Notes: generated from the letters alone by a model not told the origin. DNA of 64,000 nt from Butyrivibrio sp. (GCA_017535785.1 JAFXTN010000008.1:62001-126000), one strand, 5' to 3'. Shown: positions 13,808 through 22,920, counted from the stretch's first letter. A program made the numbers and translations.

Positions 13808-16804
13808 ATGAATGAGATGATCAAGAGGGCAAGAACAATCGAAGAAAAACGCCGGGCTTATACCGGACAAACAGACGTGGACTACAGCTACTTAAAGGAG
13901 TGGCGTGATGTCAGGACGTTGCTTAAGGACAAAACTTACAAAGAGATGCTTAAAGAGAACAATATGACAGAAGATGAATTTGCATATACGCTTCAGCCTG
14001 ATGTTGATCTTGATAAGCAGGAAAGCGACAACTGGTATGACACCTACGAAGAGATCATTAACACATTCAACGAAGAACTGATCAATACAAAGGCAGGTGT
14101 CGGACTTGCTTCATTACCTTTTTCCGCATATCTGGAAAATAGGCTCAGCAAAGTAATAGATAATCTTAAGAATATAAAAGTTGAAGAAAAAATCATGAAC
14201 GCCTTTATTGAAGGCCACATAGCAGAGATGTTTAACGTTTTTGGAAAGCTCACTGCATTAAGGCTTGCAATATATAAAGAGCATCATAAGTTCAAAGCCA
14301 GAAACGAAAAGAAGCAGTTCACAGAGTTCCTTGAGAATTCTTTCGGAAAGAAAGAAGATTTTATTTCGTTTTATGAGAGCTATCCGGTAGCCGCAAGAGT
14401 GGCTACCGTAAGGACTCTTTTTATGATAAAGAATTATTCCGATATTCTTGAGCGTCTTGAAAAGGACCACGAAGAGATAGAGAAGTTTATTGGAACAAAA
14501 AAGCTTGTGCTTACGGATATTTCATTATCCACAGGTGACTCACATGCACAGGGAAATTCGGTATCAATCCTTAAATTTGGGAAGAAAAAGCTTGTTTATA
14601 AGCCAAAGGATCTTGAAATAAGTCAAGCCTTTGAACAATTCACAGATTGGTTTACAAATGCTTCGGGCATGCTTGATATCAAGATTCCCAAAGGGATTTA
14701 TAAAGATAATTATGCATACAACGAATTTGTGGGAAAGATCTATTGTAAGTCTGAAGAAGAAGTAGAGCACTTCTATATAAGATACGGCTATCTTGTCGCT
14801 ATCTGCTATCTGCTCAATATAAATGATTTACATTTGGAGAACATCATTGCTCACGGCGAGTATCCGGTGATCATTGATCTGGAAACTCTTTTCCAAATGC
14901 CTTCACCGATTGAGGGAGAATCAGCGTTCATGGATATGCTGAAACGTTTGGAGACTGAGTCTGTTGTCGCTTCTATGCTGCTTCCTAAGCAGATGAGTCT
15001 TGGAGGAAAAGAAGCGATCAATCTCAGTGCGCTTGATGGAAAAGGCGGAGAGCTTTCAGGAGATTATCTTGTTCCAAAGAATGTAGATTCCGCAGATTTT
15101 CATTTTGAAAATATAAAGGGACGTTTCCCTGAAGGGGATAATATTCCTCAGTATGGAAAGAATAAAGATGTAGACGTTTCAAAATATAATCTTGTGATAG
15201 TTGAGGCTTTCGAACAGTTCATGAACTTTATTCTTGAACATAAATCAGAGGCTCTTAAGGCACTGGAAGTATTCAAGGGAAAAAAGGTCAGAGCTCTCCT
15301 TAAGTCAACCGAGAGATATGCATCAATGATCCGTTATGCAAATCATCCCAGCTATAACGGAGATATGAAGTATAGGGAACGCCTGATGATGAATATCTGG
15401 GCCTATCCTTACAAAGATAAAAGAGTCGTAAAGAGCGAAATAAAAGATCTGCTGTTTAACGATATTCCTATCTTTTTTACACATACAGATTCTCGTGATG
15501 TTATTGACAGTCGAGGATATGAATATCCGGATTATTTTAAAATTTCGGGTTATGAATTATCCAGAAAAAAGCTTTTGATGCTGACAGAAAAAGAGATAAA
15601 GCTTCAGAAAACCATAATGACACTTTCTCTTGGGATTATGGATCCATTCCTTAACAAGAGACCGGGTAAGACCGGAATTGTTTCTGGGTCAAAAGAGCTT
15701 CACTACATAGCACAGGCCAAGATCATTGCGGATAAGCTTATGAAAGAAGCTTATGTTAAAGGTGATGAATGCACTTTCATAAATCTTGACTGCGATAAGG
15801 ATGAAAAATGGGGACTTAGAGCATGTGAACCTGATCTCTATGGTGGATTAAGCGGAATCGCAGTTGCTTATCTTGAGCTTTACAGAGCTACCGGTGAGGA
15901 TAGATATCTGGATTTCTATCACATGTTGATGAAGTCGGCGATAAATCAGGCTAAGATGGCAAGCGTGTCCTGCGCATTTACGGGACGTTTGACACCAATG
16001 TATCCGATGATCCTTGAAAAGAAATATCTTAATACAGTACATGATATTGATTACCTTAAAGATACGATGAAGGCAATACATAAGATGACAGATGAGGTCA
16101 TGGAGAAATATGAGCACAATGACTATGTGGCAGGTCTTGCAGGGATAGTTAGGTTACTGAGACTTGTTAAAGAAAACTTCCCTGAAGTTGAGTTTGCCAA
16201 AGAAAATCTGGATAGGTACATAGAATTTACGAAGAAAAGAGTAAACAAAGAATTTGAGGAAGGGAAAGCTAAAGCCGGTATGGCACATGGCATCAGCGGA
16301 ATGGTATACGGTCTCGTATCCGGAGGAAATTATGATGCCAGAAGAGTTAAAGAGCTTCTTTCTCATGAATATCGCTTAGGAATTGATCCCGTGAAAGACT
16401 ATAAGTGGTGCTGGGGTTATCCGGGCATGATCCAGGCAAGGATTGCAATGACTCGAATTGACGATGCCCTTGTTAACAAGAGACAGCTTAACAGTCTGAT
16501 AAACAAGTTTGAGGCAATGCTGAATGAATCCGTAGGATCGGATACGCTATGCCACGGAACGGGAAGTATCGTGACAACACTAAAGATGTTGCATGAGTAT
16601 ACCGGGGACAAGAAGTGGATGGAATATCTTAAGAGATATATGTCTGATATGTACATGCATTCACTTTATGAAGGTTACAAAGTTAGCAAGGTTGGAGATA
16701 TCGAAAGCAAAGGTGTATTTGACGGAATCTGCGGAGTTGCCTGGATGTATCTGTACGCTGAGCTTGATATAAACAACATATTGCTTCTTGAAATGGATAA
16801 GTAA
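13808..16804 (+). CDS. lanM: Class II lanthionine synthetase LanM
   Basis: The 998-residue enzyme has the usual two parts. The N-terminal dehydratase (DUF4135) carries GDSHAQGN near residue 244 and INDLHLENIIAHGEYPVIID near residues 337-356; it would phosphorylate and eliminate Ser and Thr in the precursor cores. The C-terminal LanC-like cyclase, from about residue 665, has the zinc ligands Cys868 (in WCWGYPG), Cys915 and His916 (in LCHGTG), so ring formation should be intact. Length is normal for LanM. It heads a tight run lanM-reductase-lanT-lanP. The ATG chosen has only a poor ribosome site (AAGG about 15 nt upstream), so the exact start is uncertain by a few codons. Confidence 0.95.
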   Translation: MNEMIKRARTIEEKRRAYTGQTDVDYSYLKEWRDVRTLLKDKTYKEMLKENNMTEDEFAYTLQPDVDLDKQESDNWYDTYEEIINTFNEELINTKAGVGLASLPFSAYLENRLSKVIDNLKNIKVEEKIMNAFIEGHIAEMFNVFGKLTALRLAIYKEHHKFKARNEKKQFTEFLENSFGKKEDFISFYESYPVAARVATVRTLFMIKNYSDILERLEKDHEEIEKFIGTKKLVLTDISLSTGDSHAQGNSVSILKFGKKKLVYKPKDLEISQAFEQFTDWFTNASGMLDIKIPKGIYKDNYAYNEFVGKIYCKSEEEVEHFYIRYGYLVAICYLLNINDLHLENIIAHGEYPVIIDLETLFQMPSPIEGESAFMDMLKRLETESVVASMLLPKQMSLGGKEAINLSALDGKGGELSGDYLVPKNVDSADFHFENIKGRFPEGDNIPQYGKNKDVDVSKYNLVIVEAFEQFMNFILEHKSEALKALEVFKGKKVRALLKSTERYASMIRYANHPSYNGDMKYRERLMMNIWAYPYKDKRVVKSEIKDLLFNDIPIFFTHTDSRDVIDSRGYEYPDYFKISGYELSRKKLLMLTEKEIKLQKTIMTLSLGIMDPFLNKRPGKTGIVSGSKELHYIAQAKIIADKLMKEAYVKGDECTFINLDCDKDEKWGLRACEPDLYGGLSGIAVAYLELYRATGEDRYLDFYHMLMKSAINQAKMASVSCAFTGRLTPMYPMILEKKYLNTVHDIDYLKDTMKAIHKMTDEVMEKYEHNDYVAGLAGIVRLLRLVKENFPEVEFAKENLDRYIEFTKKRVNKEFEEGKAKAGMAHGISGMVYGLVSGGNYDARRVKELLSHEYRLGIDPVKDYKWCWGYPGMIQARIAMTRIDDALVNKRQLNSLINKFEAMLNESVGSDTLCHGTGSIVTTLKMLHEYTGDKKWMEYLKRYMSDMYMHSLYEGYKVSKVGDIESKGVFDGICGVAWMYLYAELDINNILLLEMDK

Positions 16805-16823
16805 ATAGGAATGAGGAAAGGAT

Positions 16824-17570
16824 ATGAAAAAGATATTTGTTTTGATCGGCAGTAGACAAAAAAACGGCAATACAACCGATTTTGCAAAACGGATAACGGA
16901 TAGATTAGACAAAGAGAAGTTTGAAGTGGAATATGCTTATCCGCAGGATTTTAATATTGCACCGTGTGTCGGGTGCTCAAGATGTTTTTTGCAGGCGAAG
17001 TGTGTTAGCAGAGATGATCTTCCTTTACTGCATAAGAAAATATTGGAATCCGATCTGTTTATCATAGCATCGCCGGTGTATATGCATTATTTTACAGCTG
17101 ATCTAAAACTGATAATTGATAAGTCTTCGTGGTGGGCACATACACTAAGACTTCAGGGAAAGCCTGTGGTGATACTGAGTACCTGCGGAACGAATGGACA
17201 TGACACGGTAATAAAGGCGCTTAGTAAGATCATGACATATATGGGAGGCAATGTAATTGCATGTTCAAATGCAGCGCAGCTTCCCAAGCAGCTTGATAAT
17301 GAGAAGTGGATGCAAGAGGTTTCAGGGGAGATCGCAAAACGTATTAACAAGTATGCACATATCCCGCATCAGTCTAACCAACATATAGAAGAGGTATTTC
17401 CGTATATGAAGGCAGCAGCGATCATTCAAAAGGAACAGGGTCAGAATATCGGCATGGAGATAGAAGAGTTTAAAGAATATGTCTTCTGGCGTGATACGGG
17501 AATGGAAAATTACGACTCTTTTGAAGATTACTTAAAAGAAAAATATATTTGCAAGGAGGTAGTGGTTTGA
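16824..17570 (+). CDS. Flavodoxin-fold NAD(P)H-dependent FMN reductase-like protein
   Basis: The 248-residue protein starts with the FMN phosphate-binding loop of the NADPH-dependent FMN reductase/iron-sulfur flavoprotein group (GSRQKNGNTTDFAKRI). It then has a Cys cluster CVGCSRCFLQAKC at about residues 49-61, and SPVYMHYFTADLKLIIDKSS, the typical flavin-contacting segment. It overlaps lanT by 4 nt and follows lanM by 19 bp, so it belongs to the biosynthetic operon. Possible jobs are reducing dehydroalanine or dehydrobutyrine to D-amino acids (a LanJ-type step) or keeping precursor Cys reduced. Known LanJ enzymes belong to other families, so the first job would be new. The role is inference. 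Confidence 0.8.
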   Translation: MKKIFVLIGSRQKNGNTTDFAKRITDRLDKEKFEVEYAYPQDFNIAPCVGCSRCFLQAKCVSRDDLPLLHKKILESDLFIIASPVYMHYFTADLKLIIDKSSWWAHTLRLQGKPVVILSTCGTNGHDTVIKALSKIMTYMGGNVIACSNAAQLPKQLDNEKWMQEVSGEIAKRINKYAHIPHQSNQHIEEVFPYMKAAAIIQKEQGQNIGMEIEEFKEYVFWRDTGMENYDSFEDYLKEKYICKEVVV

Positions 17571-19732
17571 GAGTTAGATTTCAACAGCAATGTGAACATT
17601 CTGAATGTGGCCTTGCCTGCGCCTCTATGATGCTGGACTATTTTGTTGATAAAACGAAACTATCAGGGCTTAGAGAACGATATGGTGTCCCAAACGGTGG
17701 ATATAATCTGTTGCAGATCCAAGAGGTGCTCAAAGAAAACGGAGTACTTTCCAAGGCGATAAAGATTGGAAGAGAATCACTCAAGGCAGTTCCAAAGCCG
17801 TTTATAGCATTTTGGGATCGTAAGCATTTTGTGGTGGTTGAGAAGGTGTCATCGGGATCGGTGTCGCTTGTAGACCCTGCACTTGGCAAAAAGAAAGTGA
17901 GCAATGATGAATTTGAAGAGCATTTTTCAAAGATCATCTTATATCCCACAAGTGATTCTAAAAGAAAATTCCAGTTACCAAAGCTTCACCCGGTACTGGT
18001 TGAAAACGGAAAAAAGAACGGCAAACTGCTTTTGTTTACACTGGCATTTTCAATGGTCCTGCAGTTTATGAGTCTTTTGGTTCCGTATGCAATACAGAAC
18101 ATAGTAGACGGATTCGAAAATAATACAGTTTTTAGCTTTAAAGTATTGCTTGCGATAGTTATAGGTCTGTCGACGAATTATTTTGTCTTCAATCTGATAC
18201 GAACGCGGCTCATTACCAAGCTGCAAACGACGTTTGACAAAGGATTCTTGGGCGATACGATCCAGCAGCTTTTGGACCTTCCGTATTCCTATTTTGTTAA
18301 CAGGAGTAAGGGAGAACTGATATACAGGATCAATTCAAATACATATATAAGGCAGATCATTGTAGACAGAATGATAGAGCTTATGATAGATATCTGCTTC
18401 TTCTTCCTGTATCTGGGAGCTATGATGCGTTACAGTCCGGCACTTGCGACATTTACGATATTTGTTGCGGGAGCACTGTGTCTGATCATGGATGCGAACA
18501 CTAAGATAAATCGAAAGATTGCTCAGAACGAGATGGTAGTTACGACAAAATCTCAGGACATGATAAATGAGATGGTAAATAACATTTTTACCATCAAATC
18601 AACCAACTCGCAAAAGAATCTTTTTAATAAGTGGCAGGACAATTTTGATAAACAGATCGGACTTGAGAAGAAGCGCGCCAGATATGCATCTTATCTGTAT
18701 AACGCAACGCAGACTATTCAGATCTTTTATCCGTTATGTATCTTCCTTGGAGGATATTTCCTGGTTATGCATAACAAGATGACCTTAGGTGGAATTGTAG
18801 CGTTTAGTTCACTCGGAACATCATTCCTTGGACCTATCGTTGCGATCATGAGTTCATATGGACAGCTTGTTGCTGTAAAGATCTATCTTGAGAGACTGCT
18901 AGACATAATGGATACGCCTAATGAGACAGAGACAGAAGGAAAAGAACTTCCGGCAGAGTCTTGCAGAGAGATAGATATGGATCATGTCTTTTACAGATAT
19001 AGTCAGTTTTCAAAATATGCAATATCTGATGTTTCGGTCAGCATAAAGCCGTTTGAAAAGGTTGCGATCGTCGGAAGCAGTGGATCCGGTAAATCGACAA
19101 TGATGAAAGTTATGGCGAGTCTTTATCCCGTGACGAACGGAAGTGTGTCATATGGAAAGAAAGATGTAAGAGACTTAAATGTACATAGATTAAGAGAAAA
19201 AGTGGGAATTGTTCTTCAGGAGAACATGTTGTTTAGCGGAAGCTTCAGAGAGAATATCACGATGGGGCGTGATTTCTCGGATGAAGAGATAAACAGAGTT
19301 CTTGCAGCAACTAATCTTACAGGACTTGTGGCGAGCTTCCCGCTGGGACTTGAAACCAGGATTTCAGAAAGCGGACAGAACCTGTCAGGAGGACAGAGGC
19401 AAAAGATAGCGATAGCAAGAACTATCATTTCAAATCCTCAGATAGTCTTTATGGATGAACCTACCAGTGCATTGGATAATGCTTCGGAGAAGATTGTCAT
19501 GGATTATCTGTTCAATATGAAAGCAACTTTGGTGGTTGTAGCTCATAGACTAGCAACTATTCAAGATTTTGACAGGATCATTGTTATGGATAACGGAAGA
19601 ATCGTGGAACAGGGCAATCATGAAGAGTTGCTTGCGAAAAACGGCTTCTATGCAAATCTTTACAGAATGCAACCACAGCATGACCACAGCAGTATAAAAG
19701 GGGTTGAAAATGAAGAAAGGTATATTTCTTAA
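17567..19732 (+). CDS. lanT: C39-peptidase ABC exporter LanT
   Basis: The start is set at the TTG at 17567, overlapping the upstream stop (TTGA), with AAGGAGG 7 nt before it. The N-terminal C39 peptidase has Cys14 (HSECGLAC), His87 (RKHFVVVEK) and Asp103 (VDPALG), so it should cut leaders after double-Gly-type sites. About five or six membrane spans follow, then an ATPase domain with GSSGSGKST, LSGGQRQK and IVFMDEPTSALD. It would export the modified peptides and cut after the GA or GS of the leader. At 721 residues it has the normal length. The next gene starts inside its last 23 nt. Confidence 0.95.
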   Translation: MRVRFQQQCEHSECGLACASMMLDYFVDKTKLSGLRERYGVPNGGYNLLQIQEVLKENGVLSKAIKIGRESLKAVPKPFIAFWDRKHFVVVEKVSSGSVSLVDPALGKKKVSNDEFEEHFSKIILYPTSDSKRKFQLPKLHPVLVENGKKNGKLLLFTLAFSMVLQFMSLLVPYAIQNIVDGFENNTVFSFKVLLAIVIGLSTNYFVFNLIRTRLITKLQTTFDKGFLGDTIQQLLDLPYSYFVNRSKGELIYRINSNTYIRQIIVDRMIELMIDICFFFLYLGAMMRYSPALATFTIFVAGALCLIMDANTKINRKIAQNEMVVTTKSQDMINEMVNNIFTIKSTNSQKNLFNKWQDNFDKQIGLEKKRARYASYLYNATQTIQIFYPLCIFLGGYFLVMHNKMTLGGIVAFSSLGTSFLGPIVAIMSSYGQLVAVKIYLERLLDIMDTPNETETEGKELPAESCREIDMDHVFYRYSQFSKYAISDVSVSIKPFEKVAIVGSSGSGKSTMMKVMASLYPVTNGSVSYGKKDVRDLNVHRLREKVGIVLQENMLFSGSFRENITMGRDFSDEEINRVLAATNLTGLVASFPLGLETRISESGQNLSGGQRQKIAIARTIISNPQIVFMDEPTSALDNASEKIVMDYLFNMKATLVVVAHRLATIQDFDRIIVMDNGRIVEQGNHEELLAKNGFYANLYRMQPQHDHSSIKGVENEERYIS

Positions 19733-21761
19733 AATAGCGTTTAACATGCTTCTTATAGCCCTTCTAACCATATTCATCGGCAGCTTCTCCATAACGGCGG
19801 AAGCTGCTGAGGATAAGGAAGAAACCATGGATATCCTGCTAAAAGAAAATGCGGATATCGATAAGGTTAGTGAGGAGATAAAAGAGCAAGATGAAAAAAT
19901 CCAAATTGAAATATGCGAAGACATTAATTTGCTTCATCTTGTCTATCCGGAGTCAGTTGATATGGAGGAGATTGTACAAGATGAGAGTATCAAGAGCCAG
20001 ATAGAGGTAACGGGAGAACTGCCAAAGATTGTAGATCCTAAGGATGATATAAGAGATGTTGATGTTTCTGATATCACACCGGAGAGCGAAGAGATGGCTG
20101 ATGAAAGCATCGACGATTACGATCTGTTTGATCTTCTTGCATGGCATCTGGATGAAGTCACCGAAGATAGAAAATCCTTGGAATATGCGACCGGAAAAGG
20201 CATAAGGATTGCTCTTATAGATAGTGGAGTTGATACTACGCACCCTGTTTTATCCGGAAGACTTGATCTGGAAAGAGGAAAGTCATACGTGGATGATGAT
20301 GACAGTCTTACGGATTATCACTGTCACGGAACGGAAACAGCGGGGCTCATAGCACAGATCGCACCTGATGCGACGATCGTACCATATAAGGTAATGAATG
20401 CCACGGATGGTGAATCACGCTGGACTCTTGCGGCGATAGTTGATGCGGTAAATGATGGCAATGATGTAATAAATTTAAGCCTCGGTACATATAAGTGCGT
20501 GGATGACTGTGATGAACGTATTTTGATAGCTGCATATAAAAGAGCTATCAGATACGCCCAGAACAATGATGTAGCTGTTTTTGCATCGTCAGGCAACAAG
20601 GGCATTGATCTGGACGAAAACTATGAGTCAAACAGAGTGCTCCATTTGCCCGGTGAGATAAAAGGAGTCAATACTATTGCCTCCGTATGGAACGGCTCAG
20701 AAGCCTCATACAGCAACTACGGTTCATGCGTAGAATTCTGTGCTCCGGGAGGAGATCTGGTATATACAGACGGATTAATAGACTTAACGGCCTTTATCTA
20801 TGTTACGTATCCAACTTATTTAGATAATGGGCTTACGGCAATCGGAATACCGCAAGGATACAATATCTCTTACGGAACAAGCTTGTCATCGGCTGTAGCG
20901 GCTGCCTGTTTTGCGGACATTTATTCATACGGAAAAGAAAAACATCCGTATTTTCACATAGAGGATGCTTTGGATCTTATGACAGCCGGAAGTAAAGATC
21001 TCGGAGATGAAGGAAAAGATGTACATTACGGAAACGGCGAGATCAATATTCTGAAGGCTATCGGGGAGACCGGATCAAGATACAGTGGTGAAGTTACAGA
21101 GGAAGGCGAGAAATCGCGAACATATCGTAATCACAGGATCACAACCGAGTATGAGATCACGGAGGAATATGGTGATACCTACCATGTTGATGTAACTATT
21201 ACCAATGATACACAAGGAACTATACATAAATGGGAAGTAGCGATGGATCTTGATGATGAGATCGATCAGATCTGGAATGCGAAATCCCGTAGGGAAAATG
21301 ATCGAACCATAATATCCGGTGAATCATATGATCAGGATATCAGCGCAGGAGAATCTGTAAGCTTTGGGTTTATTGCTAAGAAGTCATCAAGTGAAGATGA
21401 TATAAGACTTCCGGATGAGATCATTTTGGTGAATGAGAAATATATGATAAAGCCCGAGGATTACAGTGTTGATCTGGAAATTTCGTCGAGTTGGGATGCT
21501 GGATTTGTTGCTAATGTGACGATCACAAACCTTTCAGATCATGATATATCCGACTGGAAATTGGAATTCACCTATGAAGCCGACATTGAGAATATATGGA
21601 ATGCGTCGATAGTGGAAAAAGATGATGATTATTATTCGATCTTAAATGACGGAAGTAATCAAAATATACCGGCAGGCTCTTCTGTGACCTTTGGCTTTAT
21701 CGCAGAAGGAAATGAAGAGAAAGAGATCGGGAACGTATCACTAATAAGCATTACCAAATAA
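19710..21761 (+). CDS. lanP: Subtilisin-like lanthipeptide protease LanP with two CBM2-like modules
   Basis: After a signal peptide (IAFNMLLIALLTIFIGSFS) and an acidic propeptide-like region to about residue 145, the S8 domain has Asp171 (LIDSGVD), His206 (HCHGTETAG), an Asn in SSGN and Ser391 (YGTSLSS). Residues about 470-570 and 585-683 are two related beta-sandwich repeats with VDVTITN...WEVAM...IWNA...SAGESVSFGF and VANVTITN...WKLEF...IWNA...PAGSSVTFGF, the pattern of family 2 carbohydrate-binding modules. The enzyme would act outside the cell and trim the GDVxxE tag left by LanT, as CylA does in cytolysin. The ATG at 19710 is behind AAGGGG; the gene overlaps lanT. The binding modules are unexpected for a LanP. 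Confidence 0.9.
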   Translation: MKKGIFLKIAFNMLLIALLTIFIGSFSITAEAAEDKEETMDILLKENADIDKVSEEIKEQDEKIQIEICEDINLLHLVYPESVDMEEIVQDESIKSQIEVTGELPKIVDPKDDIRDVDVSDITPESEEMADESIDDYDLFDLLAWHLDEVTEDRKSLEYATGKGIRIALIDSGVDTTHPVLSGRLDLERGKSYVDDDDSLTDYHCHGTETAGLIAQIAPDATIVPYKVMNATDGESRWTLAAIVDAVNDGNDVINLSLGTYKCVDDCDERILIAAYKRAIRYAQNNDVAVFASSGNKGIDLDENYESNRVLHLPGEIKGVNTIASVWNGSEASYSNYGSCVEFCAPGGDLVYTDGLIDLTAFIYVTYPTYLDNGLTAIGIPQGYNISYGTSLSSAVAAACFADIYSYGKEKHPYFHIEDALDLMTAGSKDLGDEGKDVHYGNGEINILKAIGETGSRYSGEVTEEGEKSRTYRNHRITTEYEITEEYGDTYHVDVTITNDTQGTIHKWEVAMDLDDEIDQIWNAKSRRENDRTIISGESYDQDISAGESVSFGFIAKKSSSEDDIRLPDEIILVNEKYMIKPEDYSVDLEISSSWDAGFVANVTITNLSDHDISDWKLEFTYEADIENIWNASIVEKDDDYYSILNDGSNQNIPAGSSVTFGFIAEGNEEKEIGNVSLISITK

Positions 21762-21766
21762 AAAAT

Positions 21767-21833
21767 GCAGTTTGTTCCAACTTTAATACAGTTAATCCTA
21801 AAAAGGAAAGTAATTAAAGATATGTTGATAATA
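21767..21833 (+). promoter_or_regulatory. LytTR-regulated promoter of the lanthipeptide precursor operon
   Basis: GCAGTTTGT (21767-21775) and ACAGTTAAT (21788-21796) form a 9-12-9 direct repeat starting 5 nt after the lanP stop. TAATAT at 21828-21833 is the likely -10 box, 31 bp after the repeats, exactly as at 13324-13390. Precursor expression should therefore respond to the regulator encoded at 11274. Confidence 0.75.
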
Positions 21834-21881
21834 TAAACTTGTCAGAAGTAAAAACACTGATTTGAAGAAGGAGAGAACAGA

Positions 21882-22064
21882 ATGAGAATAAAAAAATTTG
21901 TAGGAGAAGCATTCGAGGAATTGACCGTTGATGAAATGAAAATGGTCCAGGGATCCGGAGATGTTGAGGCGGATTTCAATTACATGTCGCTCTTGAGCCA
22001 GGCTAATGCGGCCATGGCAGTAACGGCATCACCTGTTTTGATAACACTTGATGGAAGGTGTTGA
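21882..22064 (+). CDS. lanA1: Lanthipeptide precursor A1
   Basis: The 60-residue peptide has a cytolysin-type leader (FEELTVDEMKMVQGSGDVEA). LanT should cut in QGS|GDVEAD, and LanP would then release a 29-residue core beginning FNYM. The core has three Ser, two Thr and a single Cys at its very end, with Thr five positions before it (TLDGRC). It is the only member with GS rather than GA, and its tag ends in Asp instead of Glu. It is first in the operon, directly behind the LytTR promoter, with GAAGGAG before the ATG. Confidence 0.85.
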   Translation: MRIKKFVGEAFEELTVDEMKMVQGSGDVEADFNYMSLLSQANAAMAVTASPVLITLDGRC

Positions 22065-22136
22065 ACAAAACGGTTGCACATAAAAACAGTTAGCTAACGA
22101 AAAAACAAAAAAACAGAAGAAAAGGAGAAAACGAAC

Positions 22137-22349
22137 ATGGCACAGGAAAAGATTAATGAAGTAGTAGGAGATTCTTTTGAGGATCTTAAGCTTGATGAGA
22201 TGACAGAAATCCAGGGCGCAGGAGATGTTGATCCTGAGACAACACCTGCAACACCCGCTATTGTAGTTGCAAGTGAGGCAATTATCAGCGCAGGTGCTAC
22301 AGCAGCTGCAAGCGTTCTTACTGCAAGAACAGTTAAGGGAAAATGCTAA
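22137..22349 (+). CDS. lanA2: Lanthipeptide precursor A2
   Basis: The 70-residue precursor has the leader FEDLKLDEMTEIQGAGDVDPE. The predicted 36-residue core starts TTPATPAIVV and ends TVKGKC. Cytolysin subunits start TTPVC or TTPAC; here the ring-forming Cys is replaced by Thr, so only the C-terminal Cys can form a ring, probably with Thr five residues before it. The core is rich in Ala, Ser and Thr (nine Ser/Thr). A strong AAAGGAG site precedes the ATG. This is the longest core of the set and closest in layout to CylLL. Confidence 0.85.
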   Translation: MAQEKINEVVGDSFEDLKLDEMTEIQGAGDVDPETTPATPAIVVASEAIISAGATAAASVLTARTVKGKC

Positions 22350-22409
22350 TAGTATCGGATTCATATTAAAACTAAAACCAAAACATCAATTGAAAAGGAG
22401 AATAATATC

Positions 22410-22613
22410 ATGGAAAACGAGAAGAAATTTGAGAAGATCGTAGGAGAAAATTTTGAGGCTTTGAATTTAGAAGATATGGCTAATATCCAGGGTGCAGGAG
22501 ACGTTGATCCTGAGATCACACCTGCAACACCTACAACACCTTTAGTATCAAAGGCTGTAACAGCTATTGCTTCAATCATTGCCAGCGGCGCACTTTCAGC
22601 TGCTAAGTGTTAA
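22410..22613 (+). CDS. lanA3: Lanthipeptide precursor A3
   Basis: The 67-residue precursor has leader FEALNLEDMANIQGAGDVDPE and a 32-residue core that starts ITPATPTTPL and ends SAAKC. The final S-x-x-x-C spacing is that of the C-terminal lanthionine in cytolysin subunits (SLKHC, SAKFC). As in A2, the N-terminal Cys is missing. A2 and A3 share the DVDPE tag and the TPATP start and look like a duplicated pair. Confidence 0.85.
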   Translation: MENEKKFEKIVGENFEALNLEDMANIQGAGDVDPEITPATPTTPLVSKAVTAIASIIASGALSAAKC

Positions 22614-22667
22614 TCAACTATAGTAGCTCTTATAGAAATAGATAATAGAGTGAATAAAGGAGATAAC

Positions 22668-22838
22668 ATGGGAAAAAAGAAACTTGATCAGATTGTTGGT
22701 GCAGCATACGAGGAGCTTAATACAGAGGATATGCAGCAGATTCAGGGAGCAGGAGATGTGGAAGCTGAGACTGCGGTACCTGTAATCGTAACTATTGCAA
22801 CTGTAGCAAGCGCAGTTTACTCCTCTCAGAAGTGCTAA
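22668..22838 (+). CDS. lanA4: Lanthipeptide precursor A4
   Basis: The start is set at the ATG at 22668 behind AAAGGAG; an upstream in-frame GTG lacks a site. The 56-residue product opens MGKKKLDQIVGAAYEELNTE, continues DMQQIQGAGDVEAE, and has a 22-residue core from TAVPVIVT to SSQKC. The S-x-x-x-C end matches A3 and cytolysin. From here on the leaders form a second subfamily (GAAYEDLNAEDMQQ) shared by A5, A6 and A8 and more loosely by A7. Confidence 0.85.
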   Translation: MGKKKLDQIVGAAYEELNTEDMQQIQGAGDVEAETAVPVIVTIATVASAVYSSQKC

Positions 22839-22861
22839 GTCACACGAGAAAAAGAGATAGT

Positions 22862-22899
22862 TCTGGGAGTGACTAAGGTTCACTCCCGGACATTTTCTT
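22862..22899 (+). terminator. Hairpin between precursors A4 and the membrane gene
   Basis: TCTGGGAGTG and CACTCCCGGA pair over 10 bp with one G-T pair and are followed by a T-rich stretch broken by C. It looks like a leaky terminator that would lower expression of A5-A8 relative to A1-A4. Confidence 0.6.
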
Positions 22900-22920
22900 T
22901 ATAAAAAAGGAGGATTAACA

